Shown here: piece by piece, positions 36,307 to 47,664 of the stretch
Layout: every line of letters begins with the position of its first letter
How positions within the stretch are numbered: the first letter of the stretch is position 1
NCBI GenBank assembly: GCA_037962975.1
Contig: CM075675.1
Coordinates: forward strand, 45,120,501-45,184,500
Direction: 5' to 3'
Origin: Clitoria ternatea
Lineage: Eukaryota; Streptophyta; Magnoliopsida; Fabales; Fabaceae
DNA: 64,000 bases
Position numbers and translations under genes: made by a program
Notes under the pieces: model-generated
The model's input: only the letters and a program-made list of their open reading frames with translations
Database searches by the model: none
Told to the model about the DNA's origin: nothing

Positions 36307-38900
36307 TGTAACATCCCGTGTTTTCATATTTAGAAAGAATGAATAAATGAGCAAATGAATTTAAATTATGGAAATTTGAGAATCGATGGCATTTGTGTAA
36401 GTTTAGAATAGAATAAAAGGAGAAATTGAGGTTTTTAAAATGGGAAACCTAACGCGTAGTGTTAGGGTGGAATTTTAAACCTGATGCATAGCGCCAGGGG
36501 ACGTGTAGCGTCAGCTTCATGATTAAAATTTGAAGTTCTAGAAACAACTTTGAGAGACAATGAAAAAGAAAGTTTAAGTCGGTTTTCTCTCTTCTCTTCT
36601 CCAATCCTAAGGCATGGTTCTAGGCTAATTCTTGGTAGAATTCTAAAATTGATGGCAAATTAAAGATGGAAAACATAAGGTAAGCCTTTAAAATCCTTTA
36701 ATTTTAGTTTTGGTGGAAGTTTTCTTCTATTTTTGGTTTTCTTTAAAATTTGAATAAGCTTTGAAATTTGTGATTCTAAACTGGTTAAAAGGGCTTTTAA
36801 GGCTTTTAGATGAAGGATTAAGTGATGAAATTGAATTTTGTTTCATATTGTCTATGAATGAAATAGAGAAAGTTTAATGGGATTAAGGATTTCTTAAAAG
36901 AACCAATAGCTTTGGTGATGGTAAACTTGTGAAGCTTTAAGAATTAATTTCTAAGTGTTTTCCTATGCTAAGTTAATAATTGGTTGGTTAATTCCTAAAA
37001 CCCCTTTCGTAATTTTACGTGTTTAGTGTTTTGGCGCATCAATGATTTGTGAGATAATTAAAGAGCATTGGAATCGAGGTAAGGGGAGTGTTTTGCTATG
37101 TAATTAATTAAAGTTTCAATGTTTTCATATTATGAGCTAAAAATTTTGTATATACGAGAGTGTTTTACTTAAAAATACATAGTTTGAGATATGATAATTA
37201 TTGTATAATATGTTTGATAAATATGATTGACGTGATAATGAAGATGATATTGAGGAAGTGATGAATTGTGATTATGTGTTATGTGATTGTAAGGGTTAGC
37301 GATATAATGGATTTGTTATTATAGAATATCTAATGGGAATGATGATTATGATGAAGATTGATGAATATATTATGCTTAGGATAACTAATAAGAATGATAA
37401 TGAATTATGTGATGTTGATGACATCAGATTTATGCCTGATTATGGCTTTGATGATGATATTTCAAAGGATATGGCTTTTATGCTAAGGATTATACATTGA
37501 GTGATGGTGTTGATAATTATATAATGTATATGCATGTTATGTGGTATGGACAGCCATTCGGTATGTATTACTCCTCACTTTTGTCTCAAGTGGTCCAGGT
37601 AGAGATCTAGTTAAGCTACCCAGTGGTCCAGGTAGAGACCTAGTGGTTGAGGTGGGGAGCCGGTGTGTGGCTCCGTGGACCAAGTAGAGTTCACAGGATG
37701 TCGGTGTGACTCCCAGCTGATGGATGCTCCTTTAGTATCTAGATACTAGGTGTCATTTATATGATGTGATCTGAGAGTCAGTTATGATTGAATTATGAGT
37801 GTAAGATTTATTTATAAGTTTGAGATTAATTTATGAATTGAGAATCAATTTGATGAATTATGTTATTGATTTTTGATAATGAATCGAATTGATGATGATG
37901 ATGCTTGATGTATGATTTTGATATTGATGATGATGAATTGTTGATAGTTTGATTGATTTATATTGATGATGGTGATGGATTTTCTGATGTTATATTTGAT
38001 TAATGATGATGATCAATGTAAGCAATCATATAGCAATATTGAGGTTGATACCAAGTGATATATTAGAGGTAGTCTGAAATACATATGACTGAGGAAGAAT
38101 TTGATGAGGAAAGAACATAATGAGAAGTTGTTAAAATAAAGGATCAAAAGATTGACCAGTGAGGGAGGTGTATGTTCCTCCAGGTGATATCATTCTTGTT
38201 TTAGTTAATTGTATTATATTTTAATGATAGGTACTCACCCTTATAATTATTTTTGCAGAAAATAAGGAAGGGATATTGCGGATGCCATGAGACTTGCGAG
38301 TGAGCAGCGGAGCAATGCCAAATATTTTTAAAATTATGGAATATATAATTTATAGATATATATATTCATGCGAGCATGTGGTCTCCTTATGTGTTTTAGT
38401 GCTGTGTATGCATGTGTGATATATGTGTGGTTACATGTGTAGGTTTTGGCATAATAGTTGATGACACTGAGCCATTAATGTTTATATATGTGATATATCT
38501 AGGTATAAATGTGTAATGATTGTGTGTGATATTGCATTAAGCCAATAGGTAGTTATTCATGCATTATACCCAGGAATTGTCTATTTAGATTCAATTACGA
38601 CATAAAGCTGTATGATATCCGGTATCATGCATTATTGGCAGGAAATGTTTGTTTGATTGTTATGTGATTGTGTTGGAAAAATGTTATAAAAGAGTTATGA
38701 AGTTTGGATGTGAGTATTAATGAATTTAAAGTGATATTGAGGAACTGGATAGGGGAAATGGAGATCCGATGGGATTCAGTATCCCTGGAATTGTCCGATA
38801 GGTTCACATGGATATTTAGAATTGGTTTTCTTGTTCATTTATGTTTTAAATGAGTTCAAGTTGATTGGTGTGATGAAATGACCATCAGTTGGCCTAAATG
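36307..38900 (+). mobile_element. LTR-like relic starting TGTAACATCCC, plus orientation
   Basis: The left edge is TGTAACATCCCGTG, the start type of large Ty3 LTRs. Then come GACGC-type words (36450-36515), CTCTCTTCTCTTCTCC, GAGGTAAGGGGAG (37077), a paired GTGGTCCAGGTAGAGAC-type duplication (37588 and 37622), and TACTCACCCTTATAATT...TTTTGCAG near 38230-38265. Equivalent pieces appear on the minus strand at 22600-28900, so both belong to one family. The right end is not resolved and no gag-pol is seen. Confidence 0.45.
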
Positions 38901-39449
38901 CATTTTTATGCATAATTTATTACCAGACTGGAATTTTGGGAAATGAACTGCATCAGCAGCTTTAGAATAGCGGTAACATGGTGCCCTCAAAGTTTGGAGA
39001 GGGGTAACATTAGTGAAAATTTTAGTTTCGTCACCATTTTATTTCATTGTATTCATCCCTAAAATGTGTTTAAATTTAAAGTTTAGGTTTCAGGGTTTAG
39101 GGTTTACAATTATTTCCTTATTATTGAATTTAGTTCTACCTAGTTAAAGTTTAATCAATTTTACATTTTTATGATTTGACGCATTTGAGATAATAACATA
39201 ATTCGATAAATGAAATAAATGAATGTATATAAAATAAAAATATAATGTAAACAATCAAATTATTCAAATAATGTTAAAAATTTAAATAAAGTAAAAATAC
39301 AAACTAAAAAATGTCAAATAATGTAAAAAAAAAATCTTAAGCGTAATCCTAAGCATGCTAGGGAGGGTTGAACATACTTTGGTCATCTTGTTGAGACTCT
39401 AGGGGTGGCTGGGGCTGTTGTTAAGGTTGTGGCTGTTGTTGTGTAGAGT
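38901..39449. other. AT-rich 3' part of the outer CACTA region
   Basis: No gene. A glutamine-type CAG/TTG-rich patch at 39400-39445 lies just past the stop of the outer tnpA-like gene (on the minus strand). No CACTA terminus or subterminal repeat was recognised here, so the left end of the outer element is missing or displaced. Confidence 0.35.
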
Positions 39450-39551
39450 TCAAGCAGTGGAGACTATGAAGGGGATCTTGAGTCGACCAACAAGTGTTGA
39501 GAGGATGTCATCGTGATTTGCATAATTAGTCTTCAAGTTATGGATCTCCTT
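39450..39551 (-). pseudogene. C-terminal exon piece of the outer tnpA-like gene
   Basis: On the minus strand this reads KEIHNLKTNYANHDDILSTL and on to a stop at 39450. It is separated from its upstream coding sequence (45225 onwards) by the inner CACTA element. Dropping 39552-45221 and one copy of the CTT duplication joins ...NLAEKSK to EIHNLK... in one frame. Product: plant CACTA TnpA-like DNA-binding protein, C-terminal coiled-coil region. Confidence 0.75.
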
Positions 39552-40110
39552 CACCACTAAAAAAACACCTGTTAGCGACGGAAGGAATTGGTCGCTAATC
39601 CATGGAATGGCCGTCGCTAAAACCATTAGCGACGGCATCTCAGACGGTAAAGAGGACGTCGCTAAAACCCTCGTCAAAAACACAGCAGCGACCACATAAT
39701 GCCGTCGCTACCATATTGACGGCGTAAGGCCGTCGCTAAAATCGTCTCTTCCCCAATAACTCCAGCCGTCGCTAAGTGTTGCCATACAGCGACCTCAAAA
39801 CCCCGTCGCTACTAGCAGCCACCAGCGACCACCATAGGCCCGTCGCTATAGGTACTAATGTAGCGACCACTTAGGTCCGTCGCTGTTTTTAACAATACAG
39901 CGACGACAACATCCGTCGCTAGTGGTATCCATGTAGCGACGAGATGATCCGTCGCTAGTGTTAACAATACAGCGACCACATCATTCCGTCGCTATTGGTT
40001 TAGGGTTTAGCCACGACAAGATCCGTCGCTAGTGGTTGTGATGTAGCGACGACACAATCCGTCGCTAGTGTTAATAATTCAGCGACGGTCCACTACCGTC
40101 GCTAACGGGA
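39552..40110. repeat. Left (3') terminal and subterminal repeats of inner CACTA
   Basis: More than 20 copies of (T)AGCGACGG/CCGTCGCTA-type words in both orientations, often as short inverted pairs about 20-30 bp apart. Such arrays are bound by TnpA in the En/Spm system; binding here is inferred. Confidence 0.85.
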
Positions 40111-40631
40111 ATTTTTAAATTTTTTTAAAATTGGTTCAATATTGACTGGTTTTGTTAATTTAACTTTAAAAATATATTAATATTTTGTATTTTGTATTGG
40201 CTGATAAAATTTTATAATTAAATTAAAATAATTTTTTTAAAACAATAAATTATTATTAAAAACAAAATAATAGATTAAATTAATTTATCAAATAGGTTGA
40301 ATTATTAATGATAGGTAGAATAAGGCTTTTTGATTTGAATGTAATTACCAATAAATATTGACATAATAAATAAAGAATGACAAAATAAATACTGAATGAA
40401 ATATCAGATAACTAAAAATTAAATATACAATGTGTATAAATAAAAAAAATACAATTATGGTGGTGGGGGATCCTGGGGTGGTGGTGGGGGCGCCTGGGAA
40501 GTGGGGGGAGGTAGCCTCGCCATCAACTGCATCAGTAGCTCCTGCTGCTGAGCAAGTTGCCGACGAGTCTCCGCGTGCTGCTCCTCGGCCCGCTGTCGGT
40601 CCGCCTCGGCCCGCTCCAACAGCAACTGCCT

Positions 40632-42150
40632 CTAACGTCGCTCCTCCTGTAGCTCATCGTTCAGGTTTTGAATTACCTGAACGACCTCAGTCGGAAGACC
40701 AGAGGAAGACGAAGAGGAAGGGGTCTTCCCCTTTTTCGCCAGCTGCGTGCCGACGCCACCCAATCCAAATACCCTCCCTTTCTTGTTCACACCGCCAACA
40801 GCCTCCATATAGATGGCGTTGTCGTCAGAACAAGATAGGGTGGGAGGAACCTCCCCTTCAGGAGTGGAAGCCACCAGGTCCGCCTCCTTCTCGGCCCTCC
40901 TGGCCTGATACGCCTCCTGTAAATTCAAAAACAACGATAGGATTAGTAAGCTGATTTGTAAATTATAAGCATGTGTCAGTTAAAAGTAAATACCGCTAGA
41001 TCCGTAGTCTTCTGGTTTACCCATGCACCGGCTTTGTTCTTCTTGGTCATTTGCATGACCTCAAACAAAGAAGGCTCCTGATGCTCCCTCTGCTCCTGTG
41101 GTGGACAAAAAACATTGAGATTATTATTTGTAAACATGTAAGACGAATCATAATAGAAATGTTTAACATAAATATACTTACAAATCTTTTCTTGTGCTCG
41201 AGGGTTGAAATGCTACCCCCAGTGTAAACCGAGGCTGCAGCATCGGCGGCTCTGTTGGCCCTGTTCCGAGCACTCGCCTGCTGGAACGGGACCCCGCCCC
41301 ACTTCTGGACCATCCCGTCCTAATGGTCCTCCGGGATCCAACGAGGGCGCTCACCCTTGTCCCTCACCTTCCAAAGGGTACTCTTGATGATTTTGGAGGT
41401 CTTTGTGGCAAAGACCTTCCTAATCTCATCAATCATACCCTCCGCCCACTGGTAATCACGCTGTAAAATGAAATGAGAAATCAAAATTAATAACAGGTCT
41501 ATTTTACAAATCAAGTCACAACAAATGAGCTAGGAACTTACCGAGAAGGTGTCAAACCACCTATCTTGCACAACCTTCCCAGCATCTATCCAAGATATAT
41601 ATGGACCATCCTACTGGGCCTTCAAAACCTTAGTAATCGCTTTGGTAGTGCGACTACTATTAACAAAGCTGTAATGACAACAATTATGTTAAGAGTAAAA
41701 CAACACACAATCTAGGGAGACCCCCAAAATTTCGGCAGAGTCTCCCCTGTAAATATAACATTTCCAAGTTTAAATAGTTACCCTGTTACAAACAGAAGAG
41801 TGCCCAGTACAATTCAATTTATACAAGTACTAATTAAAGTAGCATCCAATAAACCAACAAGTCTTTCCACTAAAGTTTAATATAAAGTATCATACAAATA
41901 ACATAAAAGTATTTGAGGTTTAGTCACTTACTCGTCTCCGGCCGGCACGGGTACCAACATGGGCAGAGGGGATGCCGGAGGTGGGGTCGCCTGATGGCCC
42001 TGGTCCTCCAAGCCACCAGCTCCAGGACTCTGCTCTGGGGTGGTCAGTAGTGGTGGTGGTGGTGGTGGTGGTGGAGTGGTCTGCTCTGGTGGTGGTGGTG
42101 GTGGTGATGGAGTACTCTGCTGTCCTGGGGTGGGAGTCCCCTATTTTCTC
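40632..42150 (-). pseudogene. CACTA tnpA-like transposase gene (En/Spm plant family), two stops
   Basis: Minus-strand exons with clean splice sites: about 42150-41932 (proline run encoded by the GGT repeat), 41668-41542 (WIDAGKVVQDRWFDTFS), 41460-41182 (RDYQWAEGMIDEIRKVF, WGGVPFQQASARNRANRAA, VYTGGSIS), 41095-40994 (LFEVMQMTKKNKAGAWVN), 40916-40632 (AIYMEAVGGVNKKGRVFGLG, C-terminal coiled coil). This order is that of plant Ptta/En/Spm transposase proteins, which bind subterminal repeats. In-frame TAG codons occur at 41611-41613 and 41320-41322, the second where tryptophan is expected (G-to-A change). The first exon start is unclear. It is probably non-functional as read. Confidence 0.8.
42030..42115. 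repeat. (GGT)n tracts in tnpA exon 1
   Basis: Two GGTGGT runs (about 42049-42074 and 42088-42107). On the minus strand they encode the proline runs of the TnpA N-terminus; plus-strand valine-rich frames are artefacts. Confidence 0.85.
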
Positions 42151-42797
42151 CTGGTGTAGTTCTATATCAATCTCAGCAAAATGGAAAGAAAGTACACCTG
42201 AACAGAAGGATAATAAGTCTTGAATCTTAATAATTGTTTTATGAAAAAATCTATTTTAGTATCTTGTTTGGATTAGACAAATTTTTTTTCTGGTGCACTC
42301 TGCCAAATATATGGCTCATTAACAATAATTTCCTTTGTGATAATTGATTCCAACTCAAAAGTTATTAGCTGTTGGAGCTAATATGAATGGTTCATGGCTT
42401 AGGGATCTATGCAAATGAAATGACTAAGAAATGTACCACAAGCTGTTCAATATTTCCAGATCTGTAATAAAAAAATATGGAAAACAACTTAATTAAATTA
42501 GGAAATTTTTCCCAAAACCTATGATTTGTAATAAAAATATGAAAGTTGGCACCCTAGCAGGTCCACAGGGCACAGCTGCGTGCGAATCATAGAACAATAT
42601 TTTAATCAAAGCATGACTCGCGTGGATAATATTTGAATCAAGTCACTGCCTATAAATTTTGCTACATGCAAAGGAACTATACTTATAACAAATTTATATA
42701 TACATATATATATATATAAATAGACAGATAGATATACAAAAATTATTGCCTAAGAGCTACATTTTTCAAGTATAGTGTTTATTCTACAAAACAAATC
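42151..42797. promoter_or_regulatory. Region between tnpA-like gene and ACP gene, with TATA candidates
   Basis: No coding sequence. TATAAATTTT at 42651 and the TATATATAAATA run at about 42707-42722 are TATA candidates for the ACP gene. The second is about 80 bp from the ATG. It is not clear where transposon DNA ends and captured promoter DNA begins. Confidence 0.4.
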
Positions 42798-43783
42798 ATG
42801 GCTTCTATTCTTTCCACTTCTTCAACTTCACTGGCTACCCTTTCCTTCAATTCTGGTGTCAGAACAACAACAACCTCTTGCCAAGTGAAGAACTTATCCA
42901 TAATTGTAAGACAAGCACTGTTTAGTTTACTTCATCAAAAATATGTTTTGTCATCATTGGTTCACACTTCACTACACCATTAACTTGTTTTCTTATGCAG
43001 GGTAACTCTGTGTTTGATGGGCTAAAACTTGTGAATAAAGTCCAATTGAAAAGGGCCACAAAAACTTCATTTGCACTCTCTGGTGGAATTGGCACTAAAA
43101 TCTCTTGCTCCATTGTAATGATGCCATTTGCTTCCTCATATTGAGTATTTCTCTCCAATGTTTCTATAAATTCTGGTTGGTAAAGTGAAAATTTATTGTT
43201 TTCACTTTTATTTTAAAAAATTGACTCATTATTTTCAGTTTTCATAAGTTAAGTTGGTATGTGAAATATTGAAAACAAATTTAGTTGTTGATTTTCCTGA
43301 CAGTTTTGTACTTAAAGAGAGAAAACATGAGATGAAAACAAAATATGTTTCTCAAACCAAACAGCTTCTTAACTTATCTAATGTGTTTAATCTACTTAAT
43401 TGCTGGCTGAAGGCTAAACCAGAAACTATACAAATTGTTCTAAGCACCATTGCAAAGCAACTTTCTATTGATGATGCCACCCTGACCCCCGAAACCAAAT
43501 TTGCAGACTTGGGTGCTGATTCTTTAGACATTGTGAGGCCTCAAATTCTAGCACTACTTTTTAGTTTTGTGGGATGGAGAAGAGAATAAATAAGTGTTAA
43601 TCTATGTGTAAAGTGTAGTATTATATGTTTAATTGGGGCATGGCTGTATTTGAGCAGGTTGAAATCATGATGACTTTGGAAGAGAAATTTGACATTTCCG
43701 TTGGAGAAGGTGGAGTGGAGAACATCTCCACCGTTCAAGATGCTGCTGATCTGATTGAGAAGGTGATGAGTGCTTCAACCTAG
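42798..43783 (+). CDS. Plastid acyl carrier protein, four exons
   Basis: Exons 42798-42905, 43001-43114, 43413-43532 and 43658-43783, all with GT...AG introns in phase 0 (95, 298 and 125 bp), give 155 residues. Residues 1 to about 73 are a serine/threonine-rich plastid transit peptide (MASILSTSSTSLATLSFNSG...). The mature part begins at AKPETIQIVLSTIAKQL. The phosphopantetheine attachment motif is FADLGADSLD (serine about 111), followed by VEIMMTLEEKFDISV and the helix STVQDAADLIEKVMSAST. ACP carries growing acyl chains in plastid fatty acid synthesis. The exon layout, with an intron right after the SLD motif, fits plant ACP genes. The frame is intact with no obvious defect. It lies entirely within the inner CACTA element, in antisense orientation to the tnpA-like gene, so it may be a captured duplicate; whether it is transcribed is unknown. 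Confidence 0.93.
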
Positions 43784-44640
43784 GCCTTAATTCCTCTCTA
43801 TCCTTGAGATTTTGGCAGAATTTTATCATGGAATGCTTATATCCTAATGGATTAATTGTCATCTCCACATTTACTTCAAAACTTCATAAGTGATTCTAAT
43901 CTTTTGGCCTTCTGAATTCACTACTTGAGGTCCTAAATTTTCATGTAATGAATATCAATTCTTACTTCATAACAAAGTTTAAATCCAGTTTCTTAAGATA
44001 TATTTTTTGTGTTATTCTCCAATTATATTAATTTTCACTTTGATAACTATTAATGCCAAACATTATTTCACACAATTAGATAAGAATACAAAAATTATCA
44101 AGGGGGTGCACCTAAGTTCTGCTTTTGTTTATATATCTTGATATCAACAGTAGATATCCTCTTTTGTAGGAAAACTAGTTCAAACATCTCTTACTTAATA
44201 ACCAGTACATACAGAGACAAGAAAAATAGAGGGAATGATGTATATTACCTGCAGTCACGAAGAGGGAGCCGGTGGAGAAGACACCGTGGCTCTCAAATGA
44301 CGGAGGGAAGGGAGCCTCAAATGCTCAAAAATTCCAACAGAGAGGGTGGAGGGAGACGGTGGTTTGTCACTATGGTCGGAGACGCTGGCTTCAAGCTTTC
44401 CGAGATGATGGTTCAGTGGTAAGGGGGATACGCTGGTTCGAAGCTTTGGGAGACGGTGGTTCGGTGGCTCACCAGAGAGACTAATGGAGGTAGGGCTTGG
44501 GGGCAGAGTCAGAGAGTGGGAGGGATACAGAGGGAGGGGGGACACTGTCAGAGACGAAGGAGTCTAAGGGAGGAAGAGAGATGAGGGAGGGTTTAGGGCA
44601 AATGATTGGGGAAAATGGGCTCTGTCCGAAATACATTTAG
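43784..44640. other. ACP 3' flank and transposon 5' untranslated-type region
   Basis: 43784-44100 is probable ACP 3' untranslated DNA. From about 44250 to 44600 the minus strand is pyrimidine-rich (CTCTTCCTCCCTTAG, CTTCGTCTCTGAC) with a possible splice donor near 44254. It matches in type the region after the subterminal repeats of the element at 50824. Open frames here on both strands look non-coding. Confidence 0.5.
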
Positions 44641-45221
44641 CATTTAGCGACGGCACATACCCGTCACTACATACGTCACTGATTTAAAAAATTAAAACTA
44701 TAGCGACGGATAAACACATCTGTCGCTACTATACCAACACTAGCGACGACTGCATCCGTCGCTCAATTTAGAAATCCCTCTAAAATTTAGAAAGCCTTCA
44801 GTAACCTGGGCGACAGTCACAATCCGTCGCTGACGTATCCAAACATAGCGATGACGATTCCCTACCGTCACTAACTTGATCATAGCGACGGCATAACTGC
44901 GTCGCTGATTTATCCGAATACATAGCGACGGTGATTTGGCCGTCGTTATCAGTTGGCGCCACATATAAGTTGGAGGGAAACCAAAAAAATGGAGGGAAAT
45001 AACCTTAGCGACCGTATCAGGGACGGGGGACGATTTAGCGACGGTATTAGTGACGGTTCTTTGCCAAATTCAGCGACGGCATGGTGTTGGTCGCTGATGT
45101 GGTCACTATTTTTCGTATTCAAGGTCCCCTTCTTATTGCGGTCGCTAAATCGGTCACTGATTAGCGACGGCATTTGGCGGTCGCTATCAGAGTGTAGCTA
45201 TTACTCATTTTTTTAGTAGTG
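44640..45221. repeat. Right (5') terminal and subterminal repeats of inner CACTA
   Basis: Dense TAGCGACGG/CCGTCGCT words in both orientations, plus a GGCGCCACATATAAG...GGAGGGAAA patch, ending TTTTTTTAGTAGTG at 45221. Confidence 0.85.
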
Positions 45222-45224
45222 CTT

Positions 45225-46760
45225 AGACTTCTCAGCCAAGTTTCTCTTTAGCTTGTCGATAATAATTTCTTGGGAGGCCAACTCCTTGTTCAGATCTTGG
45301 ATGATCTGAACATACTCCAGCGTAGAAGAGGTGGTGGATGCCGCTAGCCTAGATGCAAACTGTGAAGCTATTTGCTAAACATTGAACAATTGTCCCTTTT
45401 TATTTACCCTTTTTGGAAACTTCTACGAACACGACATTGTCGATGGTAGTGGAGTCCCACTATGCCCTTCTTCCCCTTTCACCTCTGTAGTACTAAACGT
45501 AGCTTCAGCCTTTCGACACTCAAACTCTTCCTGCAAGTTAATTGGTTTGGAAATATTAGGAATCCTAAAATAATTAATAAATTTTTTTACTAATAAGTAA
45601 AGACTTATAGCAATCTGCCCAACATGGTCACCAACCCAAGCACCGCTCATGGTTTTCTTTATTCTTTGCATGATGTCAAAGGTGGTGGGGATTTCTATTT
45701 AGCTTAACAGTCTATAATGAAAAACCAAACAATTTTTATTAGAATTAAATTATTTTTGTTAAACTGTATAATGACATAACTATAGTTGTGAAAATACATG
45801 TATTTCATTATGGCACACAACCAAAACCAGGCCATCAGTGTATAAAAAGGCTGCACTAGATTGTGATACTCGGTTTCTCTTTCCCTATTCATTCTTATTC
45901 TCCACTTGTCATCAACCCACTTGGCTTTCAGACTACCTAGGACCTTAGGTGAAATTCAACGACCCTTATCCTTTCCTTCTCTATATTCGTTAGGTGCATT
46001 CCTTGTGCTATCTGAACATTTCTTCGTAAAGATAGCTTTCATGTCACCGTCATTGTTAGGAAACTACTTAAATTGGGTCTATAAAAAATAAAAAATATTC
46101 TATGTACTTAATTTTTTTAAAAAAACAAATAGAGTCTCCCTAGTAAATAGGAGATTTCTAAATTTTTGTAAGCCTACAAAACAACCAAAAAACTCTAATA
46201 CAATTTACAATTAACTATCAATTTTCAACTATCAAATTATATATTATTCAACTACCAACTATCATTTATAACTTACAAGTGTTAACTATTAAATATCAAC
46301 TCAAAATAAAATGGATTTACCTTGAAATCATTCCACCACATATTTACGATGTCTTGGTCCACATCACTATAGCATGTTAAATAAAACTTCTCCTTTATGA
46401 TCTTAGTGAGCTGTCAGGGGATAAAAATGTTAAGGGGTTGAAGCTGTAATGAATAACATATAAGTTAGCAACGTTAGTTTAAAATTATCATGAACATGAT
46501 TTTATATATAACAATTTAATTAATCAAAACTACCACATCTTCTTGTTTATGGGATCTGTTGTGCCCGGGACTAGGGGTAGGTCCATATGAGGGGTAGATG
46601 GCCCAACAACTGATGACAGTGTGGTAGGAGGTGGGGATGGTTAAGGCATAGACTAACTCATACCCTAAGAAGAAGAAACAATCTTAGGGGGGTGTCTGGG
46701 TGGGGATGGGTGTTTGAGGAGGGATGCTGCCATGACCACAGCTAAATCATGCACAACCAC
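45225..46760 (-). pseudogene. Outer CACTA tnpA-like gene, main part
   Basis: On the minus strand pieces line up with the inner tnpA-like gene: a proline-rich N-terminal stretch (46750-46560), a middle piece about 46080-45890 (GRWISPKVLGSLKAKWVDDKW), then 45671-45540 (KKTMSGAWVGDHVGQIAISL). Next come 45490-45370 (VNKKGQLFNV) and 45360-45225 (IIQDLNKELASQEIIIDKLK), continuing into 39551. A TAG follows FNV, and frames change between pieces. It is clearly a paralogue of the inner gene but more decayed. Role: binding of CACTA subterminal repeats. Confidence 0.7.
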
Positions 46761-47039
46761 ACGTGGATGAATCACCAGCCATCTGTAAAAAAAAATACAT
46801 AAATGAATTCCAACAAATCATTAAAATTTAGGAATAACTAACTAAAAAAAACCTAATCACTATTCATAAACAAATTCACTCTCGCTAGGTGATTTGATAG
46901 TTGTGCCATTATCATCTTCATCGTCTTCACTGGTTTTGTATTTGTTGTAACCATGACTCAATTAACTTGTTCACCTCCAACATGTACTAATTCACCAGTG
47001 TACACATCCTCTTCAATTTGTAACTCATGCACTTCTTTG

Positions 47040-47664
47040 CTTGGTAAAGATTTATCAGTATTCAGTTGTCACTTAGCAACACATCACCCATAAACTGCAT
47101 CATGCAATTGAAACAACCCTCAAGCATTTTATATTTTGATTTCAAGCTTAATGCAATCAATAATGCCGATAAATCATTGTACTTCTGACATCCTTTATAT
47201 GATGGATCCTAGGCCGCGACTAACTTATCATAAAAGTGTTTTATAGTAGAATTCAGGTCTTCTTCTATGTTATTGTCATTTTCCACCCACACTTGTTCTT
47301 GCCTGTGTTGCTCAATAGAGGGTCCTACATGATCCATCACAAGTTGGTTGAACAAATTCAATTCATCCATATTACCTTTAAAATTGTAATACCCATTTGG
47401 AGCCACATCAACCACCGCTGGTGGTGGTCTTGTTTACTCATGACAATGCCAACAATAATAATTATCCTTGAAACCCTTTTCATAAAGATGTACCATGACA
47501 TTACTCAGATCCTGAAACTTCCTATAATCACATTTCATGCACGTACAACGTAACTTTAAGGATTGATTAAAACTGTCTTGCCCACTAATAAATAAAATAA
47601 ATTTGTTAACTCTAGCAGTGAACTCCTCAGTAACATGTCTTCTTGGATCTAGTCTATTTTCCAT
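47040..47664 (-). pseudogene. CACTA tnpD-like transposase, N-terminal part only
   Basis: Minus strand. The start resembles the plant transposase-associated domain: RRHVTEEFTARVNKFILFIS, then C-x-C-x2-C cysteines in LRCTCMKCDYRKF, and VMVHLYEKGFKDNYYCWHCH. The frame continues past a TAA (47434) through VDVAPNGYYNFKGNM and IKHFYDKLVAA, then a TAG, then DPSYKGCQKYNDLSAL. The catalytic core is not present. It belongs to the outer CACTA element and would be upstream of its tnpA-like gene. Confidence 0.75.

Larger units (their letters stand above)
39552..45221 (-). mobile_element. Complete inner CACTA element carrying a host ACP gene
   Basis: 5670 bp. Terminal repeats are CACCACTAAAAAAA (left) and CACTACTAAAAAAA (right, reverse complement): 14 bp with one mismatch. 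The 3-bp target duplication CTT is at 39549-39551 and 45222-45224. About 560-580 bp at each end are packed with TAGCGACGG/CCGTCGCTA words in both orientations, the expected TnpA-binding subterminal arrays. Inside, the minus strand holds a decayed tnpA-like gene (40632-42150) and the plus strand a whole plastid acyl carrier protein gene (42798-43783). No tnpD is present, so mobility would depend on another element. Confidence 0.88.

Noticed and set aside
40430..40954. 174-residue plus-strand frame rich in proline and alanine
   Set aside because: It is antisense to the recognisable C-terminal exon of the minus-strand tnpA-like gene.
41972..42223. Plus-strand frame with valine runs
   Set aside because: Antisense reading of the GGT repeat that encodes proline runs of the TnpA-like protein.
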